64,000 bases of DNA from Rubripirellula amarantea (GTDB lineage: Bacteria; Planctomycetota; Planctomycetia; Pirellulales; Pirellulaceae), in NCBI RefSeq assembly GCF_007859865.1, contig NZ_SJPI01000001.1:2356001-2420000 (forward strand), given 5' to 3'. Positions 1-9,072 of this stretch are shown in pieces (position 1 is the first letter of the stretch; every line of letters begins with the position of its first letter). The notes under the pieces are model-generated. The model was not told the origin of the DNA. It did no database searches and saw only the letters and a list, made by a program, of their open reading frames with translations. A program made the position numbers and the translations under genes.

Positions 1-110
1 ATGGCCAGCGACAATACCATTTTACTGCGAATCGAATTGTTGATAGCGCAGCAGTCACCGTTGAGATTCTCGGAGGACTCGGACGACGAAAGCTGTGAAT
101 CGGGAACCAT
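1..110 (-). CDS. Possible N-terminus of a protein running off the left edge
   Basis: On the minus strand an ATG at 110-108 opens a frame that stays open to the window edge (36 codons). The peptide begins MVPDSQLSSSESSENL and becomes hydrophobic near the edge (SKMVLSLA), which would fit a short polar N-terminus before a membrane or signal segment. It lies downstream of the kinase gene on the same strand, about 185 bases away. No family can be recognised from so little sequence, and a chance open frame is quite possible. Confidence 0.25.
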   Translation of the reverse strand, partial: MVPDSQLSSSESSENLNGDCCAINNSIRSKMVLSLA

Positions 111-295
111 GAAGGCTCTTTCTCGATGTTAGGGCAGACAATCAGTTGTCAAACCCTAGGTTTGCCGGTAATCGGCGGCTGCAATCGTCGTGATATGTGT
201 ACCGGTCTGCACTGATCTCATGCCGCGTTTGCGGGTTAAACCGGTTGAAGCGGTTCTTGCGAAGTCAGAAGTCGTCGTTTGACGAGACGGCGTCA

Positions 296-2575
296 CTACT
301 TGGCAACACTTTGGTAGTAGCGACGTGCGGCTGGATGAAAGGCGAGTCCCTGCCACTCAGCCGCCCTTCGGCGAGGAATTAGGTCGCTGCGGGGTGGTGG
401 ATCAGCGTACAAAGCTTCCAGCATCGCAGTCACGAGATCCGCGGGGGCATCGTCACGGACGGTCAAGAATGCGGTGGTCCCAACGGTTGCAATCGTGTCG
501 ACGCCGCCCGGTAACGTCAACGCGGAATAGTCACCCGAGGGAATGGACATTGGTCGAAGTGTGGGGTGTTGCAACGCGATTTCAACACCACTTTCGATTG
601 GCAGCAATCGCCATTTGCCGCTGGCAAGCAAACGCGCAACCAAAGAACTTTGCCGCCCCATACAGATCATCGCGGCATCCGGGGGATCGTCAGCAAAGAG
701 TTGTTCCCAGTCCATCGTTTGGCATTGCACTTGGGACTCGTTCAGGTTCAACGAATCAAGTACCAATTCGGCTGTTGCTCGCGAACCACTGCCCGCCGGT
801 CCGACCGCAACACGATGACCTCGAAAGTCGTCAATCGTTTGGATCGATGCATCAACTTGCACCAATACATGCAGCACTTCATAGAACAGTGGCGCAACGA
901 CCATCAAATGGTCACCACTAATAGCGGTCGCTTGCAACGGCGCGAGGTCAATTTGCCCTGAAAGCAATTGTTGGTGGTTGTCGAGCGAACCTTCGGAAAC
1001 CGTCACGCTTGTTTTGACGGAATGTTTTTCTGATAACCGTCTGGCCAACTCATTAGACAGCTCGGTGTAGATCCCTCCTTCGAGACCTCCTGCAAGTCGC
1101 ACCAAGGCTGGCATTCGATCGTGATAGCTGCGAATCGTTGTCATCGCAGCGATGGTGAAGATCGGAACCAGCAGCATGATTAACAGCATTGCTGCCTGAA
1201 ATCGTCGATGAGACTGCGACGAATGCAAGACTCGTCTGCCTGTTAACGCACCCACCAAGGGCACGCCTTCGATCCAATGCCAAGTCTTCATCGCTACCGA
1301 TCGAGGACGAGCTTCAATCGGTCGGTCTTCAAGGAAAGCGTCCAGTTCGTCAGCAAGTTTGGCGGCGGATAGGTAACGTTTGTTTGGTTTCTTTTCAAGG
1401 CATTTTGCAACGATCGTTTCCAAGTCCACAGGTGTATCGCTACGGATCGAACGCAGACCCGGAGCGGGTTCGTGGGCGACTTTGGTAAGCGTCTGCATTA
1501 CCGTTTCGCCAACCAACGGAGGGCGGCCCGCCAAGGCTGCGAACAAAACGGCACCGAGCGAATACACGTCGGTTTGGCAGGTCGCTCGATCACTTTGGCC
1601 AATGGCCTGTTCGGGGGCCATGTAGTGTGGCGTCCCCACAGCATCACCGCTGGCGGTCACACTGCTGTCGCAGTCCAGGTGTTTGGCCAATCCAAAATCC
1701 GTGACATGAATTTGGTCGTCGTTGTCAATCAAGACATTGGCGGGTTTCAAGTCGCGATGCAGCACGCCTTTCTCGTGAGCATGATGAATCGCCCGAGCGA
1801 CATCGCGAACATAGGTTGCCGCTTGAATCGGATCGAGTTGCTGAGCGTTGATCTTGCGTTGCAAATCCGTTCCACGAACGTATTCCATGGAAAAGAAGTG
1901 ATGTCCGGCTCGCTGCCCAAATTGAAAGACCGATACAATTCCCGGATGATGCAATCTCGCGGCCGCCTGTGCTTCGGTATAGAACCGCTTGACTTCCGCT
2001 TCGCTTGCCAACATACCACTGCGAATCATCTTGACCGCGACCTCGCGGTCAAGTTCGTTTTGGAACGCTCGGTAAACTACGCCCATCCCGCCTCGGCCGA
2101 TCACGTCTAAAAGCAGGTAGTCACCGAGGTCGTAGGGAAGCGTTGGGCCGGGGTCTCCTTTGGCACGGTTGGCCATCGGTAGAGTGACGGCGGGATCCTC
2201 GTTTTGTTCTTCGTGTGCACCGGGAACGTTCAGCCCAATGGTTTCAGCGCTGGGGTCGTGCGACCTAGGTGCATCGTGCGATAGAACGTTGCTGCTTTGC
2301 GAGATAAAGAAGGGAGCGTCCGATGGTGAAAAGCTAACGGGGACATCGTTGACGTCGATGTTCAGCGACACGCTTTTCGCGCGGCCGAACATATCCGCGG
2401 CATCCATCAATTCTTTCAGCTCGGACGCGATTTCTGGAAATTGAGCGAGGAACTCCTCGCGGGTGCTGAACTCCCCACTATCGCACGACTTTAGATAGGC
2501 AGCGAATGCACGATCGACGGCTTGATCGTCTTTCAAACCGTCGTCATTAACATTTGGGTTTGCATCGTCTGCCAT
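296..2575 (-). CDS. Membrane serine/threonine protein kinase with C-terminal TAXI/NMT1-type solute-binding domain
   Basis: 759 residues. A poorly conserved N-terminus (about 1-150) precedes a PknB-type kinase domain: glycine loop GRGGMG at 160-165, VAVK lysine at 182, HRDLKPAN at 273-280, DFG at 293-295, APE at 320-322. One transmembrane helix lies at about 461-480. The remaining ~270 residues resemble the TAXI family of TRAP-transporter solute receptors (GGIYTELSNELARR at 500-513; GPAGSGSRATAE at 592-603) and would lie outside the cytoplasmic membrane. The likely role is a receptor kinase whose sensor is a periplasmic-binding-protein fold; the ligand is unknown. It sits 17 bases downstream of an ECF sigma factor, so the two are probably co-transcribed. 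All catalytic kinase residues are present. Confidence 0.9.
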   Translation of the reverse strand: MADDANPNVNDDGLKDDQAVDRAFAAYLKSCDSGEFSTREEFLAQFPEIASELKELMDAADMFGRAKSVSLNIDVNDVPVSFSPSDAPFFISQSSNVLSHDAPRSHDPSAETIGLNVPGAHEEQNEDPAVTLPMANRAKGDPGPTLPYDLGDYLLLDVIGRGGMGVVYRAFQNELDREVAVKMIRSGMLASEAEVKRFYTEAQAAARLHHPGIVSVFQFGQRAGHHFFSMEYVRGTDLQRKINAQQLDPIQAATYVRDVARAIHHAHEKGVLHRDLKPANVLIDNDDQIHVTDFGLAKHLDCDSSVTASGDAVGTPHYMAPEQAIGQSDRATCQTDVYSLGAVLFAALAGRPPLVGETVMQTLTKVAHEPAPGLRSIRSDTPVDLETIVAKCLEKKPNKRYLSAAKLADELDAFLEDRPIEARPRSVAMKTWHWIEGVPLVGALTGRRVLHSSQSHRRFQAAMLLIMLLVPIFTIAAMTTIRSYHDRMPALVRLAGGLEGGIYTELSNELARRLSEKHSVKTSVTVSEGSLDNHQQLLSGQIDLAPLQATAISGDHLMVVAPLFYEVLHVLVQVDASIQTIDDFRGHRVAVGPAGSGSRATAELVLDSLNLNESQVQCQTMDWEQLFADDPPDAAMICMGRQSSLVARLLASGKWRLLPIESGVEIALQHPTLRPMSIPSGDYSALTLPGGVDTIATVGTTAFLTVRDDAPADLVTAMLEALYADPPPRSDLIPRRRAAEWQGLAFHPAARRYYQSVAK

Positions 2576-2592
2576 GAAAATCTATCCCTCGC

Positions 2593-3222
2593 TTACGCCC
2601 AAGGGCTATTGTCAACGTCCATAATCGTACGCAGTTTTTGCAAGCCTCGCTTCAGCAAACCGGCAACTGCGGTATCGCTTTTACCCATCCGTTCGACAAT
2701 TTCCGATAGCGGCAGGCCTTCCATGTAGCGAAGCCGAATCGCTTCGGCTTGGTTTTCGGGCAATTGGTGAAGTGCTTCCACCAAAGCGAGTGTCGCTTCG
2801 TCACGAATTGCCACACCGCTGGGACTGGTCGTGCTGCCAGGCAATTGAGCAATCCAAAGGTTTCCCGAAGCATCGCCTGCTGGAGCCTGAGCAACACTAA
2901 CTTCGCGATTGAGCGATCGTTTCTTGGTAGAAATGTGACGAGTAACGGCGGTAGCTACGTTATTTTTGAGCATTCCTCGCAGCCAACCGGCAAACTCAGC
3001 CGGGGAATTCCCTCGAAAAGCCGGCAAATCTCGCTTAGCCTCTAAGTACGTTAGTTGAACAATGTCCGCTGGGTCGACTCGCTGGCGTAATCGCTCTGAT
3101 AAATAGCGATGAGCGAGCATCAGCAAGTACCCACGATATTGTTCGAGTAACTCACCAAACGCATCGTTGTCGCCCTCTTTCGAGGCTAACAGCAAACGGG
3201 TTGTGGACATGTCTCCACTCAC
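2593..3222 (-). CDS. ECF RNA polymerase sigma factor, Planctomycetaceae type
   Basis: 209 residues. Region 2 is visible as YRGYLLMLAHRYL followed by DPADIVQLTYLEA, and region 4 as LPENQAEAIRLRYMEGLPLSEIVERMG with a helix-turn-helix. It has no anti-sigma partner in view. The next gene on the strand is a serine/threonine kinase, an arrangement common for planctomycete sigma factors and suggesting control by phosphorylation (inference). The GTG start at 3222 is preferred because GAGGA lies 6 bases upstream; an in-frame ATG follows four codons later. It would redirect RNA polymerase to an unknown regulon. Confidence 0.88.
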   Translation of the reverse strand: MSGDMSTTRLLLASKEGDNDAFGELLEQYRGYLLMLAHRYLSERLRQRVDPADIVQLTYLEAKRDLPAFRGNSPAEFAGWLRGMLKNNVATAVTRHISTKKRSLNREVSVAQAPAGDASGNLWIAQLPGSTTSPSGVAIRDEATLALVEALHQLPENQAEAIRLRYMEGLPLSEIVERMGKSDTAVAGLLKRGLQKLRTIMDVDNSPWA

Positions 3223-3419
3223 GAAAAGTCCTCAATCCTGATTATCACTGGGCGTAGGATTTGTATTGAAACGTTGGTCGTTCAATTCCGAAGGATACGA
3301 CTTGCCTCACGATAGGCGAATCACCAAGAATACAATTTAGTCAATTGGCGGACGCTCGGACTGTTAAACTCGTTCTGGATAGCCGCAGATTCCCATTTAC
3401 TGACACGAGAACACAATCC

Positions 3420-4205
3420 GTGGACAAACATCCTCCTCATGCCACTCGGAAATTAGCTTCGTGGGACGTTCCTACCGTGCCGGTGCTGATGACCGCGTTT
3501 TTGTCAGCGTTTTTGTCAATCGGGTGCGGAAGCTCTAGCAAAGACGATGCCAGCGTCGTTCCGCCGCCTAGTTCCCGCACCAACAGTGGTTCGGTCGATG
3601 GAAATCCAGAAGCGACGTTGGTTCCGCCGGGCAGTATGGAATTGCCACCTGATTTTGATCCCAGCGACGTCGACCACGAGCCGCAGAAGCAGCCCGCGTT
3701 CGAATTGCCCGATTCTCCCGACGACACAACTCAGTCCAATAACGAAGCGATTCGCGTAGAGTTTGCAACTTGGAATGACATCATGTCGGTTCCTAGGCAA
3801 ACCGGCAAAATTACGGTCGTGGATTTATGGTCGCTTTCCTGCGAACCCTGCATGAGGGAGTTTCCCGGGCTTGTCAAAGTGCACCGCGAATTCGGCGAAA
3901 AGGTCGCATGCGTTTCAGCAAACGTGGACTTCGATGGCCGCAAACGTCGACCGCCGGAATACTACGAATCGAAAGTGGAAGCGTTCCTAGAACAAGTCAA
4001 TGCGTTTGGGATGTCCGCATTCATTTGCAGTACGCCAAGCGAAGACGTTTACACGGATGCCAACATCGCATCCATTCCCGCAGTGTTGATTTATGACCGC
4101 GAGGGAACACCGGTGCGAGTGTTTGTGGACGCAGGTGAAACGCAAGGTTTCACTTATGAGGAAGATGTCATACCTCTGGTCGAGCAACTAGCGATGGTGG
4201 ATTAG
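3420..4205 (+). CDS. TlpA/ResA-like thioredoxin-fold protein, probable exported lipoprotein
   Basis: The C-terminal half is a thioredoxin fold: VDLWSLSCEPCMREFPGL carries the CxxC redox pair (CEPC), and SIPAVLIYD carries the cis-proline. The N-terminus has a basic stretch, a hydrophobic run (PVLMTAFLSAFLSIGC) and a possible lipobox cysteine, followed by a Ser/Pro-rich linker; the -3 residue is Ser, so the lipobox is imperfect. The frame is open from a TTG at 3345, but the GTG at 3420 gives the most normal signal peptide. The expected role is reduction or isomerisation of cysteine pairs in exported proteins. It converges with the glycosyltransferase gene and their stop regions overlap by four bases. 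Confidence 0.8.
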   Translation: MDKHPPHATRKLASWDVPTVPVLMTAFLSAFLSIGCGSSSKDDASVVPPPSSRTNSGSVDGNPEATLVPPGSMELPPDFDPSDVDHEPQKQPAFELPDSPDDTTQSNNEAIRVEFATWNDIMSVPRQTGKITVVDLWSLSCEPCMREFPGLVKVHREFGEKVACVSANVDFDGRKRRPPEYYESKVEAFLEQVNAFGMSAFICSTPSEDVYTDANIASIPAVLIYDREGTPVRVFVDAGETQGFTYEEDVIPLVEQLAMVD

Positions 4206-5398
4206 GTTCGTCGCAGATTCGCCGCATCCTTCATGATGGTCTCAATTCGATTGACGTTCTTTGAAATATTGTGGTGCTCGTCGATGAGCCGTTTTGCTGC
4301 GTCGACGTGTTGCTCAATAAGTTCCGGGTTATCGCAGTACGTTCTGATAGCGGCGGCAATTGACGTCGGATTCCCAGGTTCGGCCATGAACATCGTTGGT
4401 TCATCGCGTTGAAGTTCCACCGTTCCGCCCGCACGTGTCGCGATCACTGGCTTGCCGATCGCCATCGCTTCCAACACCACGTTCGGCATGCCTTCAAAAA
4501 GCGATGGCAGTATTAAAGCGTCGGCCGAAGCAATCCACGCGGGGGCGTTGTCTTGATGTCCAAGAAAGCGAACTTGATGCCGAGATAGCGTTCTGCGGGC
4601 CAAATTTTCCACGTCAACTCGCAACGGGCCGTCTCCGACAAACCAGACTTCGAGAGAGGGAACGTTCGTATCGGATTCAAGCAGCGACAAAGCTTCGATC
4701 AGATTGCGTTGCCCTTTCTCGGCTGTCATACGACCGACGCATATGAACGTGATTGCATTAGCCGATCTGGAAACTGAAACCGACGCGGCACTTTGTGACG
4801 TCACTTCGTCAACGTCGACGGGATTGGCAACAACGACAACGTCTTCCGGTGAAAGACCGTAGTAGTGGACCGCCGAGGCTGCGGCTTGTTGGCTAACTGC
4901 GATAACGGAAGTCGATTGGCGATACGCTTTGGCAAGCCTGCGTTTTTTGATTTGTACAAAACGTTTCTCCACCATCGGTACCGCTCGTTCCGGAGGGCTG
5001 ACAATGGTTGATACGCGTGGGATGGAACGCGAAGTTGCCGCGGATCCTGCCAGCATGGTCATGTGAAACGTGCGATCGTAGATCACGTCGATTCGAGCGG
5101 CATCAAGAACGCTAAGCAAGTGTCGTGTTTGGTCTCGCAGGATGCGTCCAGGAAAGTAGAAGCCGCTTGCGGCGTCACTTGGCTGATAGGAATGTATCAC
5201 CACGTCCTGCGGGACTTCAGCAAGCAGACAACCCTCGGCTTCGGTCATGTACAGGTGGGGTTCGAATACTTGACGATCCAAGTGCTTAAGCAATAGCAGA
5301 GTTTGCCGCTCGCTGCCGCCACCACGCATCGAGCTGATCATTAGCAGGACACGAATGCGTTGGCTAGAAGACGGCGAACCTGAGGGTGCATGGGTCAA
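4202..5398 (-). CDS. Glycosyltransferase family 4 (GT-B)
   Basis: About 398 residues. N-terminal GT-B motif VLLMISSMRGGGSERQ, central linker ICVGRMTAEKGQ, and the C-terminal nucleotide-sugar site SLFEGMPNVVLEAMAIGKPV with the EX7E arrangement. It should transfer a sugar from an activated donor to a glycan or lipid acceptor in the cytoplasm; donor and acceptor cannot be read from sequence. The start is chosen as TTG at 5398 because it overlaps the stop of the upstream gene as TTGA with AGAGG about 10 bases before, suggesting translational coupling. Another TTG start lies at 5419 and the first ATG is at 5341. Confidence 0.85.
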   Translation of the reverse strand: MTHAPSGSPSSSQRIRVLLMISSMRGGGSERQTLLLLKHLDRQVFEPHLYMTEAEGCLLAEVPQDVVIHSYQPSDAASGFYFPGRILRDQTRHLLSVLDAARIDVIYDRTFHMTMLAGSAATSRSIPRVSTIVSPPERAVPMVEKRFVQIKKRRLAKAYRQSTSVIAVSQQAAASAVHYYGLSPEDVVVVANPVDVDEVTSQSAASVSVSRSANAITFICVGRMTAEKGQRNLIEALSLLESDTNVPSLEVWFVGDGPLRVDVENLARRTLSRHQVRFLGHQDNAPAWIASADALILPSLFEGMPNVVLEAMAIGKPVIATRAGGTVELQRDEPTMFMAEPGNPTSIAAAIRTYCDNPELIEQHVDAAKRLIDEHHNISKNVNRIETIMKDAANLRRT

Positions 5399-6570
5399 GG
5401 AATCGCGACCTCTACCCAAACCAAACGGTGATCAGTGGCGTCAACCAATCGATTGTCCGGGGAAAACTGTTTTGGCCAAAAAACACCGCTTTCGACAACG
5501 CGAAACTGAGAGGAAGGTATCACGTAATCAATTCGCATCATGCGATCACGACCGAACAATGCGGTTTGGGTTTTAGCGGGATCCTTTTGGCCTAGCCAAC
5601 GAGGCTTGCAGTCTTGCACAAGAGAATGAGCAAGCAATTTTTGCATCGCATCTTTCTGACTATCGCCCTCAATGGGATCGCTGTTCAGGTCGCCCGCAAT
5701 CACAAAGTAAGCGTCCTTTTCGAGTCCGCCCGACTTGCCCTGGTCATCGACTATCCAGTCCGCGTCGGTAGCCGATAGGTAGTGTTCCCAGAACTTTATT
5801 TCATCGTGGTTGCGGCATCCATTGTGATCTTCTGGACCATCAAACACGGGCGGTGTGGGATGCGAAGCGAGTAGATGAATACGTTCGTCACCGACTTCAA
5901 TCGGAACATCCACATGGTTCTTGCTGGACAATCGCAATTGTTCCCAAATGTCATCAGGAAAGTAAGGTTCGCCCGTCGTGGGATGCACGGGGCGTTTTGC
6001 GTTTGGGAAATCCCGCCAGAGGAATTTTTGAAACGTTCGCACTTCATCCGTCACGATTGGGTAACGGCTTAGCACCGCAAGAGCGTATTGGCCTTCGTAC
6101 ATTCCAAAGCCCCAGGCATCAACGGGATCCGTCAACTTTCCATTGCCATCTAAATCCAATCCCGATCGCAAGCCCGTGTTGGTGGGGACGGAATAAACAT
6201 AGGGATAGTCCAAAGGTTGGCGATCGCCCTGGGGCACAGCCAGGAACTTTTCCGCAAACGCGTTGGCAACCGTGCCCGCTTGGTCATAGTCGACCTCGTT
6301 GAGCAAGAGAATGTCCGGGCGAACGGTTTGGATGACAGCGGCTAATTTCTCGGCCTGTTTATCTTTCCCGTCCGCCATCCGCTGGGCGACCTCACCAGCT
6401 TTGCTGCCGTAGAGCGAGACGTTGTAGGTCGCGACGCGAATGTTGGAATTGTCGAGTTGATCAATCGAAAGCTCTTCAACAGGATCTTGCGCGATGCACG
6501 CTTGAGTATGGACAATCGCAATCGCCCCTATGAAGAACGCAATAACGAGAGTGCTGAATGTTTGAAACAT
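5395..6570 (-). CDS. Secreted endonuclease/exonuclease/phosphatase family protein
   Basis: 391 residues with a signal peptide (hydrophobic FSTLVIAFFIGAIAIVHTQA, cleavage near CIAQ). The EEP fold is shown by VATYNVSLYG, ILLLNEVDYD (metal-binding Glu), LLASHPTPP, VIAGDLNSDP (catalytic Asp and Asn) and TDHRLVWVEV (catalytic His). Family members cleave phosphodiester bonds in nucleic acids, phosphoinositides or sphingomyelin. The substrate is unknown, but export points to nutrient scavenging or extracellular DNA/phospholipid turnover. The stop overlaps the start of the downstream glycosyltransferase, although no functional link is obvious. Confidence 0.87.
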   Translation of the reverse strand: MFQTFSTLVIAFFIGAIAIVHTQACIAQDPVEELSIDQLDNSNIRVATYNVSLYGSKAGEVAQRMADGKDKQAEKLAAVIQTVRPDILLLNEVDYDQAGTVANAFAEKFLAVPQGDRQPLDYPYVYSVPTNTGLRSGLDLDGNGKLTDPVDAWGFGMYEGQYALAVLSRYPIVTDEVRTFQKFLWRDFPNAKRPVHPTTGEPYFPDDIWEQLRLSSKNHVDVPIEVGDERIHLLASHPTPPVFDGPEDHNGCRNHDEIKFWEHYLSATDADWIVDDQGKSGGLEKDAYFVIAGDLNSDPIEGDSQKDAMQKLLAHSLVQDCKPRWLGQKDPAKTQTALFGRDRMMRIDYVIPSSQFRVVESGVFWPKQFSPDNRLVDATDHRLVWVEVAIP

Positions 6571-6652
6571 TTCGGGGGTTGCCTATAAGAAGGAAGACGT
6601 CAGATTGGCAGGCGTCAGTTTAACCTCTTTCCCGCAATTCATATCACCCCGC

Positions 6653-8467
6653 ATGTCAGTTCCCTCGAAAGCCCCCATCACTGAGTTGCACCGACATCTT
6701 GGCGGACAATTTGTCCGCGGGGGGGCTGCACGCTTTTGTGTGTGGTCGCCCACTAGCAGTCAAGTTAATGTCGTGATCGTCAACCTAGACGGGCAAGTTC
6801 AGCAAACGCATGTGATGACTCCGGTCGATGGATACCACTACCTTGAACAGTCAGGGCTCGGGGTGGGCGCAAGATATTTTTACCAGTTCGATGGTGGACC
6901 GCTGCGACCCGATCCCGCGTCACGCTTTCAGCCCGACGGTGTCCATGGACCGAGCATGGTGTGCAGCGGTGACGAATCCGAATCGGCGTTCTCGTGGACG
7001 GACCAGTCGTGGTCAGGTATGCAACGGTCGGATCTAGTTATCTATGAGATGCATGTTGGAACGTTCACCGACGAAGGGACGTATGATTCGGCAATTGCGA
7101 GGCTAGATGAACTCGTCGAACTCGGTGTTACAGCTATCGAATTGCTTCCACTTGCGGATGCAGCAGGCAAATGGAATTGGGGGTACGACGGCGTGTGCTT
7201 GTTCGCACCCAACCGGAACTACGGTCACCCGGATCGACTCAAGTCCTTTGTCGATGCGGCTCATTCGAGAGGTTTGGCGGTAATTCTAGACGTTGTCTAC
7301 AACCACCTTGGCCCCGAAGGCAACTACCTCGGCGAATCAGGCCCGTATTTGTCGTCGCGACATCATACCGTTTGGGGCAGCGCACCGAACTTCGACGATC
7401 CGCAGTACGGCGAGCAGGCTAGGCGTTTCTTCATTGCCAATGCCATCTACTGGCTTGACGAATTTCACTTTGACGGTCTTCGTGTTGATGCGATCCACTG
7501 CATGCTCGATGATCAAAAACCACATGTCGTTGTCGAGATGGCGCAAGCCGTCCGCGATTGGTCCGTGGAAAGTGGCCGGTTGGCAATCTTGATTGCAGAA
7601 TCCAACGTCTATGATCCCGGAATGACTCAGCCCATTCATGCCGATGGTTGTGGATTTGATGCCCAGTGGGGCGATTGTTTTCTTCACAGCATGTTCGCTG
7701 TGGTGCGTCCAGGTGAACAACTTTGTCAGCGGATCTATCAGCCCGGGGACGATTTGGATCAAGTACTGCGAATGGGATATGTGTATTCCGGCACAATTCG
7801 AGAACCACGCAAACGCCATGACCTGGGCGAACGTGTAGACACGATGCCCTTGGTCTATTCCATTCAAAATCACGATTTCATAGGCAACCATCCGCTAGGA
7901 AAGCGTCTGCACCAACTGACAAGCTTAGAAACTCAACGGGCTGCCGCCGCTTTGTTGATTCTTTCACCTGCGATACCGATGTTGTTTATGGGGGAAGAGT
8001 TCGCATGCGAAAAGCCGTTCCAGTTCTTTGTTGATTTTGGTGATGAACATTTGCGACAAGCGGTTGTCGAAGGACGGCGTCGCGAGTATCCCCAGCACCA
8101 ATGGAACGACGGCAATTCACCTATTGATCCTGCTGCCTTTTTTGACTCGAAGATTGGACCCGCTAGCAACGGCAACGCATCGATGCGGGCTTGGTACCAA
8201 GATCTAATTCAAATGAGGAAGCAGTTGATTTCCGATGGATTACTTTCGAGCGTGAACGTACGCATCGAAACGGATCTCGATGAAGGTCTGTTTCGACTTC
8301 GCTATGAGTCGTCGAGTCGGTGGGCCGAAGTGATCGTTCGCCTGAACGAAAAAAGCCAGATGAAAGAACCGCTAACGATTCCCGCATCTGGCCAAATTGT
8401 TTTAGATTCGCTCAACAGTGATTCTGAACGACTGGAGCCAAATCACGCGCGTGTCGTGACTTCTTAG
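6653..8467 (+). CDS. treZ: Malto-oligosyltrehalose trehalohydrolase (TreZ), GH13
   Basis: 604 residues from the ATG at 6653 (an in-frame TTG exists at 6605). An N-terminal carbohydrate-binding fold (GAARFCVWSPTSSQVNVV) precedes a GH13 barrel. TreZ-type landmarks are DVVYNHLGPEGNYLGESGPY and FDGLRVDAIH. Catalytic residues by position are Asp279 (nucleophile), Glu316 (acid, LIAESNV) and Asp408 (NHD). TreZ releases trehalose from maltooligosyl-trehalose made by TreY. No treY or treX lies in this window, so its partner must be elsewhere. A GlgB-like branching enzyme is the main alternative, but the loop after DVVYNH favours TreZ. Confidence 0.85.
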   Translation: MSVPSKAPITELHRHLGGQFVRGGAARFCVWSPTSSQVNVVIVNLDGQVQQTHVMTPVDGYHYLEQSGLGVGARYFYQFDGGPLRPDPASRFQPDGVHGPSMVCSGDESESAFSWTDQSWSGMQRSDLVIYEMHVGTFTDEGTYDSAIARLDELVELGVTAIELLPLADAAGKWNWGYDGVCLFAPNRNYGHPDRLKSFVDAAHSRGLAVILDVVYNHLGPEGNYLGESGPYLSSRHHTVWGSAPNFDDPQYGEQARRFFIANAIYWLDEFHFDGLRVDAIHCMLDDQKPHVVVEMAQAVRDWSVESGRLAILIAESNVYDPGMTQPIHADGCGFDAQWGDCFLHSMFAVVRPGEQLCQRIYQPGDDLDQVLRMGYVYSGTIREPRKRHDLGERVDTMPLVYSIQNHDFIGNHPLGKRLHQLTSLETQRAAAALLILSPAIPMLFMGEEFACEKPFQFFVDFGDEHLRQAVVEGRRREYPQHQWNDGNSPIDPAAFFDSKIGPASNGNASMRAWYQDLIQMRKQLISDGLLSSVNVRIETDLDEGLFRLRYESSSRWAEVIVRLNEKSQMKEPLTIPASGQIVLDSLNSDSERLEPNHARVVTS

Positions 8468-8922
8468 TGCTTGTGTTCGAATTCTGGTTTTTTGCCTTCG
8501 TAGGCTTCGTAAAAGTCAAAGATGGATTTTTCGAGTGCCTTTGCGGTCTCAGGATCAGAAGACTGCTTTGCCTTCATCGCCATCACCATCACTTTGTGAG
8601 CCGCCATTAGCTTCTTTCCGTAAGCAGGGTCATCCGACTTGATTCGTTGTGCCATGAAGTACGACGCGATGATCTCTTGCACGTTCGAAGCGTGATCTTC
8701 TTTGGTGACAACCCAGCGAGTGGCTTGGTTAACCGACTGGGCATCACCTTTGCCGGCAAGCGCCGTGATTTCAATCTGGGATTTGGAAATGGTGTGCTCG
8801 TCTTCCAACATCTCTTCGAAGCGACGTTGATCTGCATAAATTCCGCATGGAACTTGGCAGTGAGCTGAGGCAATGGATGCGAATGCGAGAGCAAAAACCG
8901 TGGAAGCAAAAAATCGGTGCAT
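8464..8922 (-). CDS. sodN: Nickel superoxide dismutase with N-terminal Sec signal peptide
   Basis: 152 residues. After a 20-residue signal peptide ending IASA comes HCQVPCGIY, the Ni-hook of NiSOD (known form HCDLPCGVY). In this family His1, Cys2 and Cys6 bind nickel and the free N-terminal amine must be exposed; cleavage after ASA would expose exactly His1. The remaining ~123 residues are helical, as expected, and the mature length (132) is close to the usual ~117. The enzyme disproportionates superoxide, here presumably outside the cytoplasmic membrane. The ATG at 8922 is chosen because it gives a clean signal peptide; the frame stays open to 8991. The stop overlaps the treZ stop region by four bases. 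Confidence 0.85.
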   Translation of the reverse strand: MHRFFASTVFALAFASIASAHCQVPCGIYADQRRFEEMLEDEHTISKSQIEITALAGKGDAQSVNQATRWVVTKEDHASNVQEIIASYFMAQRIKSDDPAYGKKLMAAHKVMVMAMKAKQSSDPETAKALEKSIFDFYEAYEGKKPEFEHKH

Positions 8923-9072
8923 GGGGAGGGGTCCTGGTTGGAAGGTGTGAAAATGGGCATCGCAGTTTCGCGAAGTCTGGATTGTAACCACTAAGCCAAG
9001 TGTTCGTGAATTCAGTGTGTTTGCGAATTTGCGGCGATTGCAAAACGTCCTAGGGGCGCCGTTTTTCCGACC

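Noticed and set aside
1472-2110. 212-codon plus-strand frame inside the kinase gene
   Set aside because: Antisense to the conserved kinase domain; no independent support.
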